Below, piece after piece: positions 22,172-33,839 of a DNA stretch of 64,000 nucleotides (its first letter is position 1; each line of letters starts with the position of its first letter). The notes under the pieces were generated by a model, which was not told the origin of the DNA, did no database searches, and worked only from the letters and a program-made list of their open reading frames with translations. Source of the DNA: Gnetum montanum (taxonomy: Eukaryota > Streptophyta > Gnetopsida > Gnetales > Gnetaceae). The DNA is taken from the NCBI GenBank assembly GCA_015680685.1, contig MNCI01000270.1, forward strand, positions 256,944-320,943, given 5' to 3'. Position numbers and translations under genes: made by a program.

Positions 22172-24340
22172 AAAACTCGTCCTCAAGTACCTTACAAAAT
22201 ATTGGGAAGGTATGGGGTTATTAACTGAATGACTATTGATAGTGGAACAGGGTGACTAACTTAATGTGCCTAATGAACGGATCAAAAATACAATACATGA
22301 CAGCATTAGTGTTCATGACCACAAAAGTGAACACTGTACATAAATGACATCCAGCCTTATTAGCAGCTAAAAGAGAAAGAGAGAGAGAAAAGAATGAGAC
22401 GTGTTGCTGTTGATGCCAATATTGTGCTTGTTCTTGTTCATCCATAGCCACGCCATCAATCTTGCTTCTTTCATGAATGTTCCAGTTCTGGTCCATCCTG
22501 AGNTATTGATAGTGGAACAGGGTGACTAACTTAATGTGCCCAATGAACGGATCAAAAATACAATACATGACAGCATTAGTGTTCATGACCACAAAAGTGA
22601 ACACTGTACATAAATGACATCTAGCCTTATTAGCAGCTAAAAGAGAAAGAGAGAGAGAAAAGAATGAGACGTGTTGCTGTTGATGCCAATATTGTGCTTG
22701 TTCTTGTTCATCCATAGCCACGCCATCAATCTTGCTTCTTTCATGAATGTTCCAGTTCTGGTCCATCCTGAGGACATCCTTCAAGCCTAGTCCATTGTTG
22801 TATGATTGCCATCTACACACACAACATAGTCACAAATGAGTAAGGGTAGATAAATCACAATGTAGTTGATACCTTGCTTCAACATGAAGTGCAATGGCTG
22901 AGTTGTGGTTATGGCAGATACTAGTTCTGGAATTTTAACAGTGGTGACTGCCTAAGGTGTAGAGGTTAGGAAAATTTGAAAAATTTTGTGCCCGGGCCCC
23001 CATGATGAAAAGCGAACCTTCGGTATAGATAGGATGGAAAAAAGAGAAGGAATAAGAAAGATGGAGAAAAAGGAACAATGGCAACACCAAGAAAATGGAT
23101 GTCATGGATGGGGATGAAACAAAAAATGGTGATTGCAGGAAATGTTTAAGGGAAAGAAGTTAACCAACATACCCAAAAAGGAATGCCAGTGGGTCCTCCC
23201 CAAAGCAGGCTTATGCCCTTGATGCCCTGACAGACCCACAAACCAAAGAGTCTGTAGGCTCTAGGAATGTCATTGGGAAGTAAGAGTTAAAAACTTACCT
23301 ACAAGAAATTACCAAGGAAAAATAATGTATCAACCAAGATACAAACTAATGATAAAATCGGCAATGAGGTGCGAAATGAAAAAGAAAGGTGGAGAGGAGA
23401 GGATGGAATGGAAACCCAACAACAAGGTTGTGTAAAATCCCTTGTGTGTTTCATGGTTAATGTGATCGAGTAGAACTCGTTTCAAATTCGGACTCAAACC
23501 AATCCACATTCAGTAACCTCGCATCAACACATTTGACCAACCCATCCACTTAGAGCAACAAGAATGCCTCTACAAAAAGTCACCACCATTCCAAGGAGAG
23601 CGAGATGGAGAACCAGGAAGAGAGAAGGGGCCTTAGTTAGAGGGAACCTTCAGGCATGGGTAACATGTCTTTCCAATGCCATAACCAATGTATGTAGCCC
23701 AAGATCATTATTGTGTCTAAGGGGTGTGCTTTGAATTCTCATTGTTTTCTTTTTTGTGTGAGAACCACACCATGCAAAGACTTATTATATTTATTATTTT
23801 TTTATGAACTTAGCTTCCGATGATTTGATGAATGGTCAGAATGATGGAAAACCCAAAGAAAAAGCATCCAAGCACTCAAGAGAATAGCCAGTACAAATGC
23901 ATAGAATCCCTTTGAAGCCATACCCATTTCATCCTTTGAGTCTTTTCTTAGTCCGAGAAATACCCAATCACCAATTCGTTAATAGTTTTATTAAAGAAAG
24001 GGACTATACAGCTCCAAGCCAAGGGAGACCATAGGATTTTATGGATGTATGAACGATGTGGACTCATTGCCTGTTAATCAAAAGAACCATACTTTAATAT
24101 CGACATCATACTTCAAAGGTAAAATCCAAACATTAGAAATCGATATGATATTATTCATACCACCATCATGAACACTTATTGGGTGACAAAAAAAATAAAG
24201 TAATCACACAAAGAAATGGTAAAAATATGAACGATGGTGTAAAACAAAAACAAGAAAGATTAATAAAATGTGCAAAACAAAAAAAATATGTAAAACAAAA
24301 ACTTAGAAAGAACTGAGGGCGTTTAATGGTTAGCTGAGGT
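22172..24340 (-). other. 3' untranslated region of element F, including an assembly duplication
   Basis: No coding evidence. 22234-22502 and 22504-22772 are the same 269-bp segment with two mismatches, separated by a single n at 22503, so they are an unmerged contig overlap. The rest matches K 61300-63000 and E/H 3' regions, ending with a few degenerate minisatellite units (24240-24300) and the extra-PPT position (about 24341-24358). Confidence 0.8.
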
Positions 24341-25560
24341 GGCCATCTCGCCCATGACTAAGTTGGAAGGAGGAGATCCAAAATAATGAGCAAGGTTGCC
24401 CACTTACAGAGGTAGCATATGTCCTAGCTAACCTGAACTCATGGAAAGGTTTTGTTTATTGCACATTGACTAACAGTCTCTTTTTTGGGCTCTCAGGTTT
24501 ATATATGGTCATGGCCCCTAAAGGAAAAGTTGCAAAAATAATGTATGGTCCTTCCCATAGTGTTTGAAATTTGGTCTGTTGTGGCACATGTGTGGGGTTC
24601 TAGTAGAGGACCTTATCTCCTAGTTGGTACTTAACTCTCCTAATTTTCAGGTCATGACATTGTTTATTAAAAGCCTTGTGCAACTCATTAGATGACAGGG
24701 CAGCTAGTTGGTTCTCATCTAGCAAGTTAAGAGTCATTAACCTTTATTTTTGTGCTAGATTGAGGTCAATGTTGAGGTCACATGTTGTGGTTAGTGTACG
24801 GAGCTCAGTTTGGATAGGAAGCATTGGAAGTTTTCCATACACTAACTCATAGGGAGAGTATCCTATAGGGAGTTTCCATGTGGAGCGGTATGCCCAAAGA
24901 GCATCATTCAGTTTAGTGCTCCAATCTTGCCTATATTTGCTAATAGTTCTAGTCAGTATCTTAGTAATCTCCCTATTGGTAACCTCGGCTTGACCATTTT
25001 CTTGGGGGTGGTATGGTGTAGTCAATTTGTGCTCAACCCGCAAGCGTTGCATTAGCTTTCGAAAAGTTGCACCTGTAAAGTGTGTACCATTATCTGAGAT
25101 AAGTGCACGTGGCACACCAAACCTATTGACGACTTGTTGTTGAACAAATCATGCAGCTGTAGATGATGTGCAATCTTTAACAGCAGCTACTTCAACCCAT
25201 TGGACATTGGTGTAATGGGCCCCATCAAATCAATCCCCCAAATGTCGAAGGGTTTTAGCAGTTGAATCCATTGTTGCAGACCCTCCATTCTAGTAGTCAT
25301 TCCCCCATCACGTTGATAGAACTCACAAAATTGGATGAATTAATGGGTGTCCTAGAACAAGGTAGGCCAATAATAACCTACAAGCATGATCTTAATAGTC
25401 GTTCATCTCCTAGCATAGTGACCCCCCACAAGGGCCCTCATGAGCATCTTGGAGAACTCTCAGTCAATCCCTATCGGGAACACACCATCGAACCAAGCCA
25501 TCGAAACATTCTTTGTAAAGTTGTCCATTGATTTCCATAAAGTACTTAGCTCTATGAAGA
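24341..25560 (-). pseudogene. Integrase of element F, catalytic residues present but broken
   Basis: From 5' to 3' on the minus strand: decayed zinc domain (about 25560-25300), [14 protein letters not shown] (first Asp), a 45-nt deletion (near 25203) that removes the [10 protein letters not shown] block, then [10 protein letters not shown] (second Asp) and HPQENGQAEVTNREI with catalytic Glu (codon 24984-24986). WSTKLNDALWAYRSTWKLPIGYSPYELVYGK and the C-terminal RKVK-type region to the stop near 24345 follow. It is the only copy here with all three catalytic residues, but it also has stops and the deletion. Confidence 0.85.
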
Positions 25561-26712
25561 AACTATTGTTTCTTCTTAAGGTCCAAATCTTGTGGTGTTT
25601 GTTGGGTAAGGAGATAGGTTAGAATGCTACTGTACCAGTTTTTCTCTATGGGTGATTGGTCATTCACTACACCGGCAAAGAGGAAATCATCAAGGAAGTG
25701 ATTGGAAATAGGATACTCATCCTCTTTGTTGTCTCAGTGCAACCAAGATAAATGATTGACAACTACATTCTCAGTGCCTTTACAATCGATCATTGTTAGA
25801 TTGAACTCTTGTAGGATTACCAGCCATCGTATAATACGGGGGATTACCATTGGCTTATTCATGAGGAACCAAATTGCACTATAATCTGTATGTATAAATA
25901 CTTTGTATTTCAATACATAATGCCTAAATTTTTCTAGTGTAAACACTATAGCCATTAATTATTTTTCTATAGTAGTGTAGTTAACTTCTGCACCAGCTAT
26001 ACTTCTACTTGCACAGTGGATGTAATAAGGGAATTTTTGGTCATCTAACTATGTAAGTACGGCTCCTAAGGCATAGTTGGATGCATCAGTCATGACATGA
26101 AATGGTTTGGACCAGTCAGGAGCTTGTAGAATGGGTGTTTCTACTAGCTTCTACTTCAAAGTTTGGAAAGCTAGTTCACATTCCTTGGTCCACTCGAAGG
26201 ATACGTCATTTTTCGTTAACTCTACCAATGGTTTGGCAACCTTCAAAAAGTTCTCTATGAATCTCCTATAGTAGCCAATGTGTCCAAGGAATGATCGAAT
26301 GTCTTTCACAGTTTTCAATTGATGGGTGATTCCTTGGATGACTTTGATTTTCTCAGGGTCTACCTCTATCCCTACATGTAAAATCTTATGCCCAAGTACT
26401 ATGCCTTCTTGGACCATTAAATGGCTTTTCTCCCAGTTGATCCTTAGATTAGTCTCTACACATCTTTTCAACACTTGCTCTAACTAGTCCAAGGCTTGAT
26501 CAAAACTTGCTCCATAAGTGGAGAAGTCATCCATAAAGACTTCCACACCATTTCCTATCTGCTGCTAAAATATGCTTAGAACTAAGCCTTGAAATGTAAC
26601 AGGGGCATTGCACAAGCCAAATGGCATTTTTTTGTATGCAAACATTCCCTAAGGACTGGTGAACATAGTTTTGGATTGATCTTCTAGGGCTATTTGTATT
26701 TGGTTGTATCTG
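25561..26712 (-). pseudogene. RT (partial) and RNase H of element F
   Basis: RT starts inside the YNQIQIALED block at about 26712, so motif A is lost. It keeps MPFGLCNAPVTFQ (near 26630), FMDDFSTYG (about 26520-26545), LRINWEKSHLMVQEGIVLGH and VKDIRSFLGHIGYYRRFIEN. RNase H (about 26110-25740) has MTDASNYALG, ALEKFRHYVLKYKVFIHTDY and VVNHLSWL. It is joined directly to the gag-protease linker by a deletion. Confidence 0.85.
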
Positions 26713-28711
26713 TTATTGGGTTGGTGGAACTGCCTTAGGTTACCTTGGGGATAAGGTAACCATCGGGATGTTTTCCATTTGTTTAATCATGGATTAAGTG
26801 CATACATCCCAGACTCCTATAAATGTAAGATTACAGGGCAACATCCCTTAGGATGGTCATATTAATAGATCTCACATCCACTATCATCGTCATCTGAATC
26901 CACAACCTCTTCAATAATAGCAACTTTACCCTTACCCTTATTACGTGCATTCTCTGCTTCTCTCTTTTTCCTTTTGTCACGGTCACTACCTCACTCCCTA
27001 GACTCCTCTACTACTTTGAGCATAGTTTGAAACCTACTATCCAACGAGTCCTACATTTGGTCTAGCTTTGCTGATACTTTTGCTGCTAACTTTTGAATAG
27101 GCAAGGTTTTCCTATTCACCATCTCTTCGACTGGTGACTCTTCCTCATCCTCACAAAATCTTACTCCCTTCTTTCGAAGGGAAGGATCTCGGTTGTATTC
27201 TTCTGCACTCTCTCTTTTTTGTAGCTCAAATTCTTCTTTAGCTACTTACTTCAGTAGTCTATGAATTTGATAGGACCTAAGCTAAGATAACCTTCCTTGG
27301 GCATAAGTCCCAAGGGTCCTTCTTGTTTCATGCCTAAGCCCATCTACGAGATGGCGTAGTTGATCCCGCTATGAACAACCATGGCCAGGACAACGATGTA
27401 AGAGTGCATAATAGCAGCCCATGGCAGCATCCAAGGGTTCATGACTTCCTTGTTTCCATCCTTGGATTTTCTTTCCTAGGTTAGACACCTGGGAGTATGT
27501 TTGGTACTTATCATTGAACAATTCTAGCATCATACTCTAGCTACGAATGGATTCCCGTTCTAAGGACTGATACTAGCTTTCAACTTCTTTTATTAGTGTT
27601 CATGGGAACAACTTAAGCTTTTGCCACTTGTTTTCCATGTTTTGCAAGGCACACGCATCATGAAATGCTTGTAAGTGATTTTGAGGATCAGTATTATATC
27701 CCCCTTCAAATCACGGGATGTTATTCATGTATAGCCTCTTGATCCTACTATCTTTCTGGTCCCTTGTTGGAACTCTTATGGCCTTAGTTATATCTAGCAT
27801 GCTTCGCATGTCGAGTAGGGGTTCATCATGATCATCTCGTTCATAGCGTCTATGGTGTCTACGCGGTTCCCTACTCTACCTTCTTCTATGGCGTGATTCC
27901 CTAAAGTTCCCTCATCCTCCATCTTGGTTGTCCCATTTACGACTTCCACTTTCTTGCCCTTATCCTCATGAGTTGTTTCTCTATGGCTATGTCCGGACAG
28001 AGAAGGAGAGGGTGAAGGTGACAATGAAGGTGAAGAAGAAGGAGAACCGCCACCATGATGGTGTTTACTACCTTCTCTTCGGTGGTCTCTGTCTCGATCG
28101 TGATTGCGATCAGAATGACCTCCTTTGTCTTGTACCTTTGTTCTTTTTTCAGACTCTTTGTGTCCATTGGTATTAGCACCTAGGTTGCGAACAATAGAAT
28201 GAAGGTTTTGATACACAACCCCTTGGCCAAAGTCAAGGGGAGGAACATCATTATGTAGGTGATTACCTGAGGCAGGTTCATCACCCTCAATTTCACTGAA
28301 AATATGTGGGGCATACTTAGACCATTTTTCCTTCAAGGACTTATAGTGTCTCTCCTATTGATAATCCCTTTGACGTTCTGCTTCAGTAGGACGATAGTCT
28401 CTTAAATCATAGTCCTGTGCAATGTACTCTACATGTAAGTGTTGCATGCCTATTCGTGTGAGAGCATGAAGAAGCATACTTGGGACTGAACGGTCAGGAG
28501 GTAACACTATGTTACCTTCCAAGTCACGTCAATGTAGTTGTTCATCTTGGTGGAGAATAAAGGTGAAGTTAGGTACATATTCATTGGGATGAATATATAC
28601 CACACGAAACTGTTGAGGAACTGGCAGGTCAACATCATGTGTATTTTTCCACCAATTGCTTCTTGTGTTAGTCCTAGGTGGTGAAGTGCTCTTGTGCGAA
28701 GAAGAAGACAT
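26713..28711 (-). pseudogene. gag of element F
   Basis: The start ATG is at 28711 (MSSSSHKSTS). N-terminal conserved region: VYIHPNEYVPNFTF, HQDEQLHW, GNIVLPPD, IGMQHLHVEY. A Ser/Pro/His-rich stretch (GGGSPSSSPSLSPSPSPS, about 28000-28060) and the IDAMNEMIMMNPY block follow. The gag core (27600-27380) ends in HRCPGHGC-type residues, then the KKRESAEEYNRDPSL charged region and the zinc knuckle region CEIY*YDHPKGCCP (about 26845-26885). There are several stops and frame changes. Protease is deleted at the 26712 junction. Confidence 0.85.
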
Positions 28712-28842
28712 CTTGTCTTGTTCAGTGTGCAATGAACTATATATTTATATATTATTATATTTTTTCCTTTAACCAACCCTAAGGGTTTGTTCCAACGATG
28801 TGAATAGTTTCCTAAGTTCTACTTAGCGCACAACCAATAAAG

Positions 28843-28860
28843 TCCTCGACAATGGTGCCA
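28843..28860 (-). promoter_or_regulatory. Primer binding site of element F (tRNA-Asp)
   Basis: 14 of 18 bases match the tRNA-Asp 3' end; all four mismatches are transitions. One base from the LTR at 28862. Confidence 0.8.
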
Positions 28861-28861
28861 A

Positions 28862-29682
28862 TGATGAGCAGCAAGGTACCCCTATGCTCAACCATACGAA
28901 TATGAGCGTTTCATGCACGATCTGGTCAAATTCCAAGGACTAAGTGCCTATGCGCCATGTGGAACAATAACGAGTTGATTAATCATTATCTTCCCAAACT
29001 TACTTGTATGTCACGATTGTATGGTTAAGTAAGCTTGAAGTATATGATTTTTTTGGTTTTTATGTATTTTCTATCCTGCGCTAATAATGAGGGAAGAGAG
29101 AAGTAACTAAGTAACTAATCTAATTTAACTATTCATTAACTAAGTTCTAAGTACTCCTAACACCAGTATCCATTCCCACTTTCTGTACACATCCTGAACT
29201 AGTGCAACGCTGCTGGGATCACCAAACGCTAATCGTTACTAGGTTACCAAGTGCTACATGCATGCTCGAAGCAGTCGTACTAAGTGTAATTAACTAAGAG
29301 AGTTGTAGGGTCAGAGAAATCATTAATTAACTATGAAACCATTAAATAATAATTAACACTAATTAATCTATTCAGTATGCTGCAAGGTTTATCATAAAGT
29401 TCATCTTTATTGCCATACACAAAGTGTGCTCAGGTACACAATGCTCGAATAGAGATCCATTCATTCTATGACTCCTATTGCAGGCACACAAAAATAATTC
29501 TAACTCTGGAGGGAGAAAATGGCAAGAGTTTGGCTAAGGGACTAATTCTTAATTGTGGAAACCAAAGGCACTGCCTCTTATTTATAGATAATGAGACAGG
29601 CCACGATATCAGGTATCTAATATCGCATGGTCGATCCGATATCGCGGACGCGATATCGTGGATGCAATATCATGGTTCATCA
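28862..29682 (-). repeat. 5' LTR of element F
   Basis: TGATGAGCAGCAAGG to TTCATCA, 821 bp, followed by TCTAG at 29683-29687. The TATA box region is at about 29574-29588 plus; CGATATCG-like units are at 29605-29675. Confidence 0.9.
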
Positions 29683-30457
29683 TCTAGGAAGTGAACTAGG
29701 TGTTGAGAACATTCGTTGTCTTCACAACTACACTTGTGAAGCTCAAGGGTATGGTTTAAGTGTGATTGAGGTAACGATTTTTATCATTTTGTGTTTTATG
29801 ATTTTGGAACTTGAAATAAATAGGATAAGGAATAGAGTAACTTAATGTCTACTTTAATCTAATTAACTAACTATTGTGTAATTAGTCCTAACATAAGTAT
29901 CCAATCCCACTTGCCATACACATCCTAAACACATATAATATTGATGGGTTACCATGCATTAAGCACTATTGGGATTACCAAACATCATACACATGCTCAA
30001 AGTGGTCGTACTTATGTGTTTACTTAATCACTATTTAGCTTATCTTGCTTAATTACTTAATTAGCTTAATTACTAAGGAAGATTGAATAAATTATTGAAA
30101 GCATTAAATGCATGAATAAAATATTTAAGCTATCTAGAATGCTCCAAGGTTTATCAAGAAGTTCATTTTTATTGCTGCACACATTGTCATGCTTAGGTAG
30201 AATAGTGCTTGAATAAAGATTCGTATACTCAATGACTCCTATTGCAGGCACCTGGGAAAATATTTTAACTTTTGAATAAAAGAACTACAAGAGCTTTGCT
30301 ACAACTATGACAGAATGATGCCTAAACATGGTAGGTTGGAACATATTTATAGGTAAGAACACCTTGTGTCGCTAGGGCCACATCAACGCATCAAATGATA
30401 TGTTGATGGGGCCTAGTCGACAAGGCCTCGTTAACACAGCCAATCCGTGACTCATCA
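29683..30457 (-). repeat. 5' LTR of element B, U3-side piece (GGCCT-palindrome type)
   Basis: Continues the LTR broken at 21317, starting with the second TCTAG copy. The TATA box is in CCTATAAATATG on the element strand (about 30340-30352 plus). U3 lacks CGATATCG and instead holds GTCGACAAGGCCTCG and GATGGGGCC-type elements (about 30390-30435). It ends CTCATCA at 30457. Confidence 0.8.
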
Positions 30458-30899
30458 ATACAAGAGGAAGATTCAAGAATATAAGTTGACATATATTGTC
30501 CATCATGATTAACCTTACATTGAGACATTTTGGGATTTTCTACAAACCTCTTATTAACAAAAAATTTTATCTTCGAGTAGTTAGTAATAGTTTTACATAA
30601 GGAAAAATGTTTCTCATGTGTTATCTATTTAGATTAATTAATATTTCCTGTGGTAGAAGGAAAAGTATTCAGTTTTTTTCTTCTCTACCTATTTTTTTGT
30701 CATTTAATCATTCTTCTCATTGATATTAACTTAATTTTTCATTTTTTTAGCTTTAAAGTATTTTTTATATCCTTAATTTCAACACATTTTTTTCCTCACC
30801 ATCCTTTGTCCTGAGTAGAAAAGAAAAAACATTAAACAAATATCCTTCATGATGATCAAAGTTACAAAAATTACGAAATTATAATATGTAACTGATTGA
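30458..30899. other. AT-rich sequence, no feature recognised
   Basis: No ORF, LTR or RNA gene is recognised. It may be the 5' part of the LINE that follows. Confidence 0.4.
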
Positions 30900-31996
30900 A
30901 TAAATTCTTTGCTTCCAACTTACAGTACCAATTCCTTTTTATGGTTAAGAAGATTGGTATGGAAATATTTCATGTACTTAATGAAACTTATAAGACTAAT
31001 AATTTTCTACTCATGTGAAAATGAATTCCATATGCTCAATGGAATTAATAAGACTAATAATTTAATGCTTAACTTCTTGAAAAATCAACAGAAGATTAAA
31101 TAGCTTGACAAAACATAGAACTTTAAAATATTTTTCAAATTAAACATTAAATCTAGAGTGCATTTATTAATGATCAACATTGCATACTTATGTATAAAAG
31201 ATTCTATATCTAGGGTATGTTGCACCATTGAAATATTTCCTAACTCAACAAGTAGAAAAAATGAGAATAACACTTCATGAGCAGTGAGTGTTCTCTATGC
31301 TTAACCATACAAATCATAGACATTTACGTGTGACCTTAAAAATCACATACATTTGTGTGACTTGATCCTAATCCATAGACTAGACTAGCAGAACTTTTAG
31401 ATGATTAAAATATGGATTGTAAGTTGATGTCTTTCCAATTATACTTGTAATGATCCTTAACTCTTATGCTTAAGTGTAATTGAGACATATGATGGTTGAT
31501 GTTGTTGGGCCATAATTAAAAAATTATTAAAACTCAGGGCTAGTAATCAGTGTTTTTCCAAAAATTATAAATTATAATTTGCAAGGATGTTGTAACTATT
31601 GTCATCATGAAGACCATGTTATTGGAATCTACCCTATGCTTAATAAAAAAAAGTGGTTCACAAGAAAAAGAAACAATAATTATTAAAAAATCCAAATAAT
31701 GGTATGAAAACTTCTTCAACAAGTTCTTAACCCTTTATGAATCCTTTTAATTCTAAAGGTCCCAGTAAACTTTTGATATCTCAAGAGAATTCCTATTTAG
31801 AAGAAAAGAAATTTTTAGTAAGGACCACTAATGAAAATACTAATGTAGATAGATTTTATGTAGTGAACCATAAAAAGAAAAGGTATGCCACTACTACTTT
31901 TGATTTAAAAATGCTAAAGGTATCTCATTCTCTTTCTACTTCTACTACTATTCCAAATGTTTTTTTATCAGATAATGCTTTTCATCTTTATTAGGT
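30900..31996 (+). pseudogene. LINE ORF1 remnant (nucleic-acid binding)
   Basis: Around 31110-31260 the reading SRVHLLMINIAYLCIKDSIS and RVCCTIEIFPNSTSRK resembles the domain before the zinc knuckle in plant LINE ORF1 proteins. After an LTR fragment, GCCNYCHHEDHVIGIYP (about 31585-31640) looks like a CX2CX4HX4C knuckle with the last Cys replaced by Tyr. An open stretch 31737-31994 is Lys/Ser/Thr-rich. Assignment rests on order and the knuckle. Confidence 0.5.
31273..31520 (-). repeat. Decayed LTR fragment (Athila-like group) inside the LINE
   Basis: Starts near TGAGCAGTGAG and keeps the U5-side order of the group LTR: ...CTATGCTTAACCATAC..., GTCTTTCCAATTATACTTGTAAT, and ATGCTTAAGTGTAATTGAG followed by ATATGAT. 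It stops after about 245 bp. No target duplication was found. Confidence 0.65.
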
Positions 31997-32129
31997 TCAT
32001 GGATTGTAAAATAAATACTAAACTTGAAAAATCAAGAATGTGGGCCTCCTTTCCCACATATTAATGTTAGTTTTACGACGGAATGTTTGGGACCTTTCTA
32101 ATAGGTCCCAAATGAAGATTGTTCGGAAG

Positions 32130-33019
32130 TATCTTTTAAATTAGTATTTATCGCTAGATTTTCTTTTCCTACAAGAAATTAAGATTTCAATTCATGATAT
32201 TAGTTTTGTTGATAAATGCATTTTTAAAAATTACATTATTATTATTTTTTTATACTACTCATGAAGTTAATAAAAAAGGTGTTGCTATTCTTGTTAATAA
32301 AAATTGGACTAGAAAAGTTTTGAATTCTAGTTTTGACAATCTTGGAAGTGTCATTTGGTTTATTTGTCATGGTGAAAGAAGTAACTTTGGACTTTATAAT
32401 ATTTCTACTTCTAATAATTTAAAATATTAATCAAAGGTTTAGAAATATCCTCTATCTTTGCCTAAAATTCCCTGGATTATTAAAGGTGATTTCAATATGA
32501 TTGAAAGTCATATAGATAAATTTGGTTGCCTTCCTCCTAATATGTATTTATAAGAAAAAGAAGATTGATGCTATTTCAAAGAAAAATATGTTTTTCATGA
32601 TGTTAACTTTTTATCCTCATTTTAATATATTTTTATAAGGAAAAAAAGATTGGTGCAATTTCACAAAACAATATTTTCTTTTTGATGTTAGCTCTTTATT
32701 CTCATCTTATTTGAATGAGAAGCATTATACTTGGTATAATTATCAATAAGGAAATGATAGAATTTATTGTCAACTTAAGATATTTTACATCTTAAGTACT
32801 TTATTTTGAAAGCCTACAAGGAAAGTAGAAGTACATACAAATGCTACTTTGTCATGTCATTTTTCAATTAGCATTTTTCCTCTAGTATTAATTCTTTATC
32901 CTTTCGAAATCATGAACTTTCTTGTATGAATGCTAATATGTTTATAAGACCTAGCGAAAAAATATTTTAAAGTCTTTATGAAATATAGAAAAAAAAATCC
33001 TACTAGTGATAGTAGTTAG
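32130..33019 (+). pseudogene. LINE endonuclease (APE-like)
   Basis: Contains FLQEIK (usual LQETK), KKGVAILVNKNWTRKV, NLGSVIWFICHGE and IIKGDFNMIESHIDKFGCLP, the last being the GDFN block of apurinic-endonuclease-like LINE endonucleases, in the usual order. Stops interrupt it. The domain would nick target DNA. The end is cut by the solo LTR. Confidence 0.75.
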
Positions 33020-33839
33020 AGATGAGCAACGAGTAGTCTCTACGCCCAATCATACGAATCACTAGGGTTCACTAAGCAATCTAGTCGAATTTCATAGACC
33101 TTAGCTCTCTAAGTACACTAGGTCTAGGTAGTGAATCTAATGGACATGATTTTTATCTTCTTAGTTTCACTTGTAAATTGCAAAGGTATGGTTAAGCGTA
33201 ACTGAGGCATATGATTTTTATGATTTTTACATTTTTCTTTAATTTGCTTAAGTGTTAAAAATTAAGTAATTCAATGTTTAATTAATCTAATAACTAATTA
33301 ATGCTTAGCTATTCCTCACATAAGCATCCATTCCCATCTACCGTACACATCCTAAACACGTTACAACACTACTGGGTTACCAAGCGTTAAGCACTACTGG
33401 GATTACCAAACATTAATTGTATGCTCGAGATGGTCATACTTATGTGTAATCACCTGAATTAATTTAGTAATCAAGTGCATTAAAGTAAATTGTATGAATA
33501 ATAAATGCATTAAGTAAATATTAAGCTAATTCCAAGTACTGTAAGGTTTATGAAAAAAAGCTCACCTTTATTACCATTCACATTGAGGTGCTTAGATACA
33601 TTAGTGCTTGCATAAAGATTCATACACTTCTCATTCCTACTACAGGTACTTAGAAAATATTCTAACTTTAGAAAGATAAAAATGCAAGAGTTCAGCTAGC
33701 AACTAATGAACTAATGCCATAAATGCGGTTGATGAGTGCATATTTATAGGCAAGATAAGACATTGCATCGATGTGTACGCATCAAGGCAATCAAGTTGAC
33801 AGGATTCCGTCAATGCACATAGACAACAACAACTCATCA
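33020..33839 (-). repeat. Solo LTR (GGCCT/GATGCG type) with exact target duplication GTTAG
   Basis: 820 bp, AGATGAGCAACG (first base changed from T) to AACTCATCA. The GTTAG duplications are 33015-33019 and 33840-33844. There is no internal sequence, so it is the product of LTR-LTR recombination. The TATA box is at about 33747-33756 (TATTTATAG on plus). U3 carries GATGCG/CATCGATG-type repeats instead of CGATATCG. Confidence 0.9.

Larger units (their letters stand above)
21318..29682 (-). mobile_element. Element F: Athila-like Ty3/gypsy element with both LTRs and exact target duplication
   Basis: 8365 bp between exact TCTAG duplications. Minus order: 5' LTR 29682-28862, PBS, gag, an internal deletion that removes protease and the RT N-terminus (about 26712), RT, RNase H, integrase, 3' untranslated region, PPT, 3' LTR 22152-21318. 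An unmerged 269-bp assembly duplication lies at 22234-22772, so the true length is about 270 bp shorter. The two LTRs differ at roughly one base in ten over the first 200 bp by eye, indicating an old insertion. Confidence 0.9.
5496..30457 (-). mobile_element. Element B: Athila-like Ty3/gypsy element, split by C and F, 3' end lost
   Basis: Minus-strand pieces are 5' LTR (30457-29683 plus 21317-21222), PBS, gag (21134-20338 then 9947-8345), protease remnant, RT, RNase H and a truncated integrase ending at 5496. Chromovirus C (9948-20337) sits in gag and F (21318-29682) in the LTR; the gag and LTR sequences are colinear with other copies across both breaks. The 3' LTR, 3' untranslated region and integrase C-terminus are missing at the 5495/5496 junction. 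Its LTR is of the non-CGATATCG type, so it is an older or distinct subfamily. Frames are heavily broken. Confidence 0.8.

Noticed and set aside
22233-22820. 195-codon ORF with an internal duplication
   Set aside because: It spans a single-n join between two copies of the same contig end; it is an assembly artefact in an untranslated region.
31737-31994. Possible host gene in the AT-rich region
   Set aside because: It lies between a LINE ORF1 zinc-knuckle remnant and a LINE endonuclease in the same strand, so it is part of the LINE.
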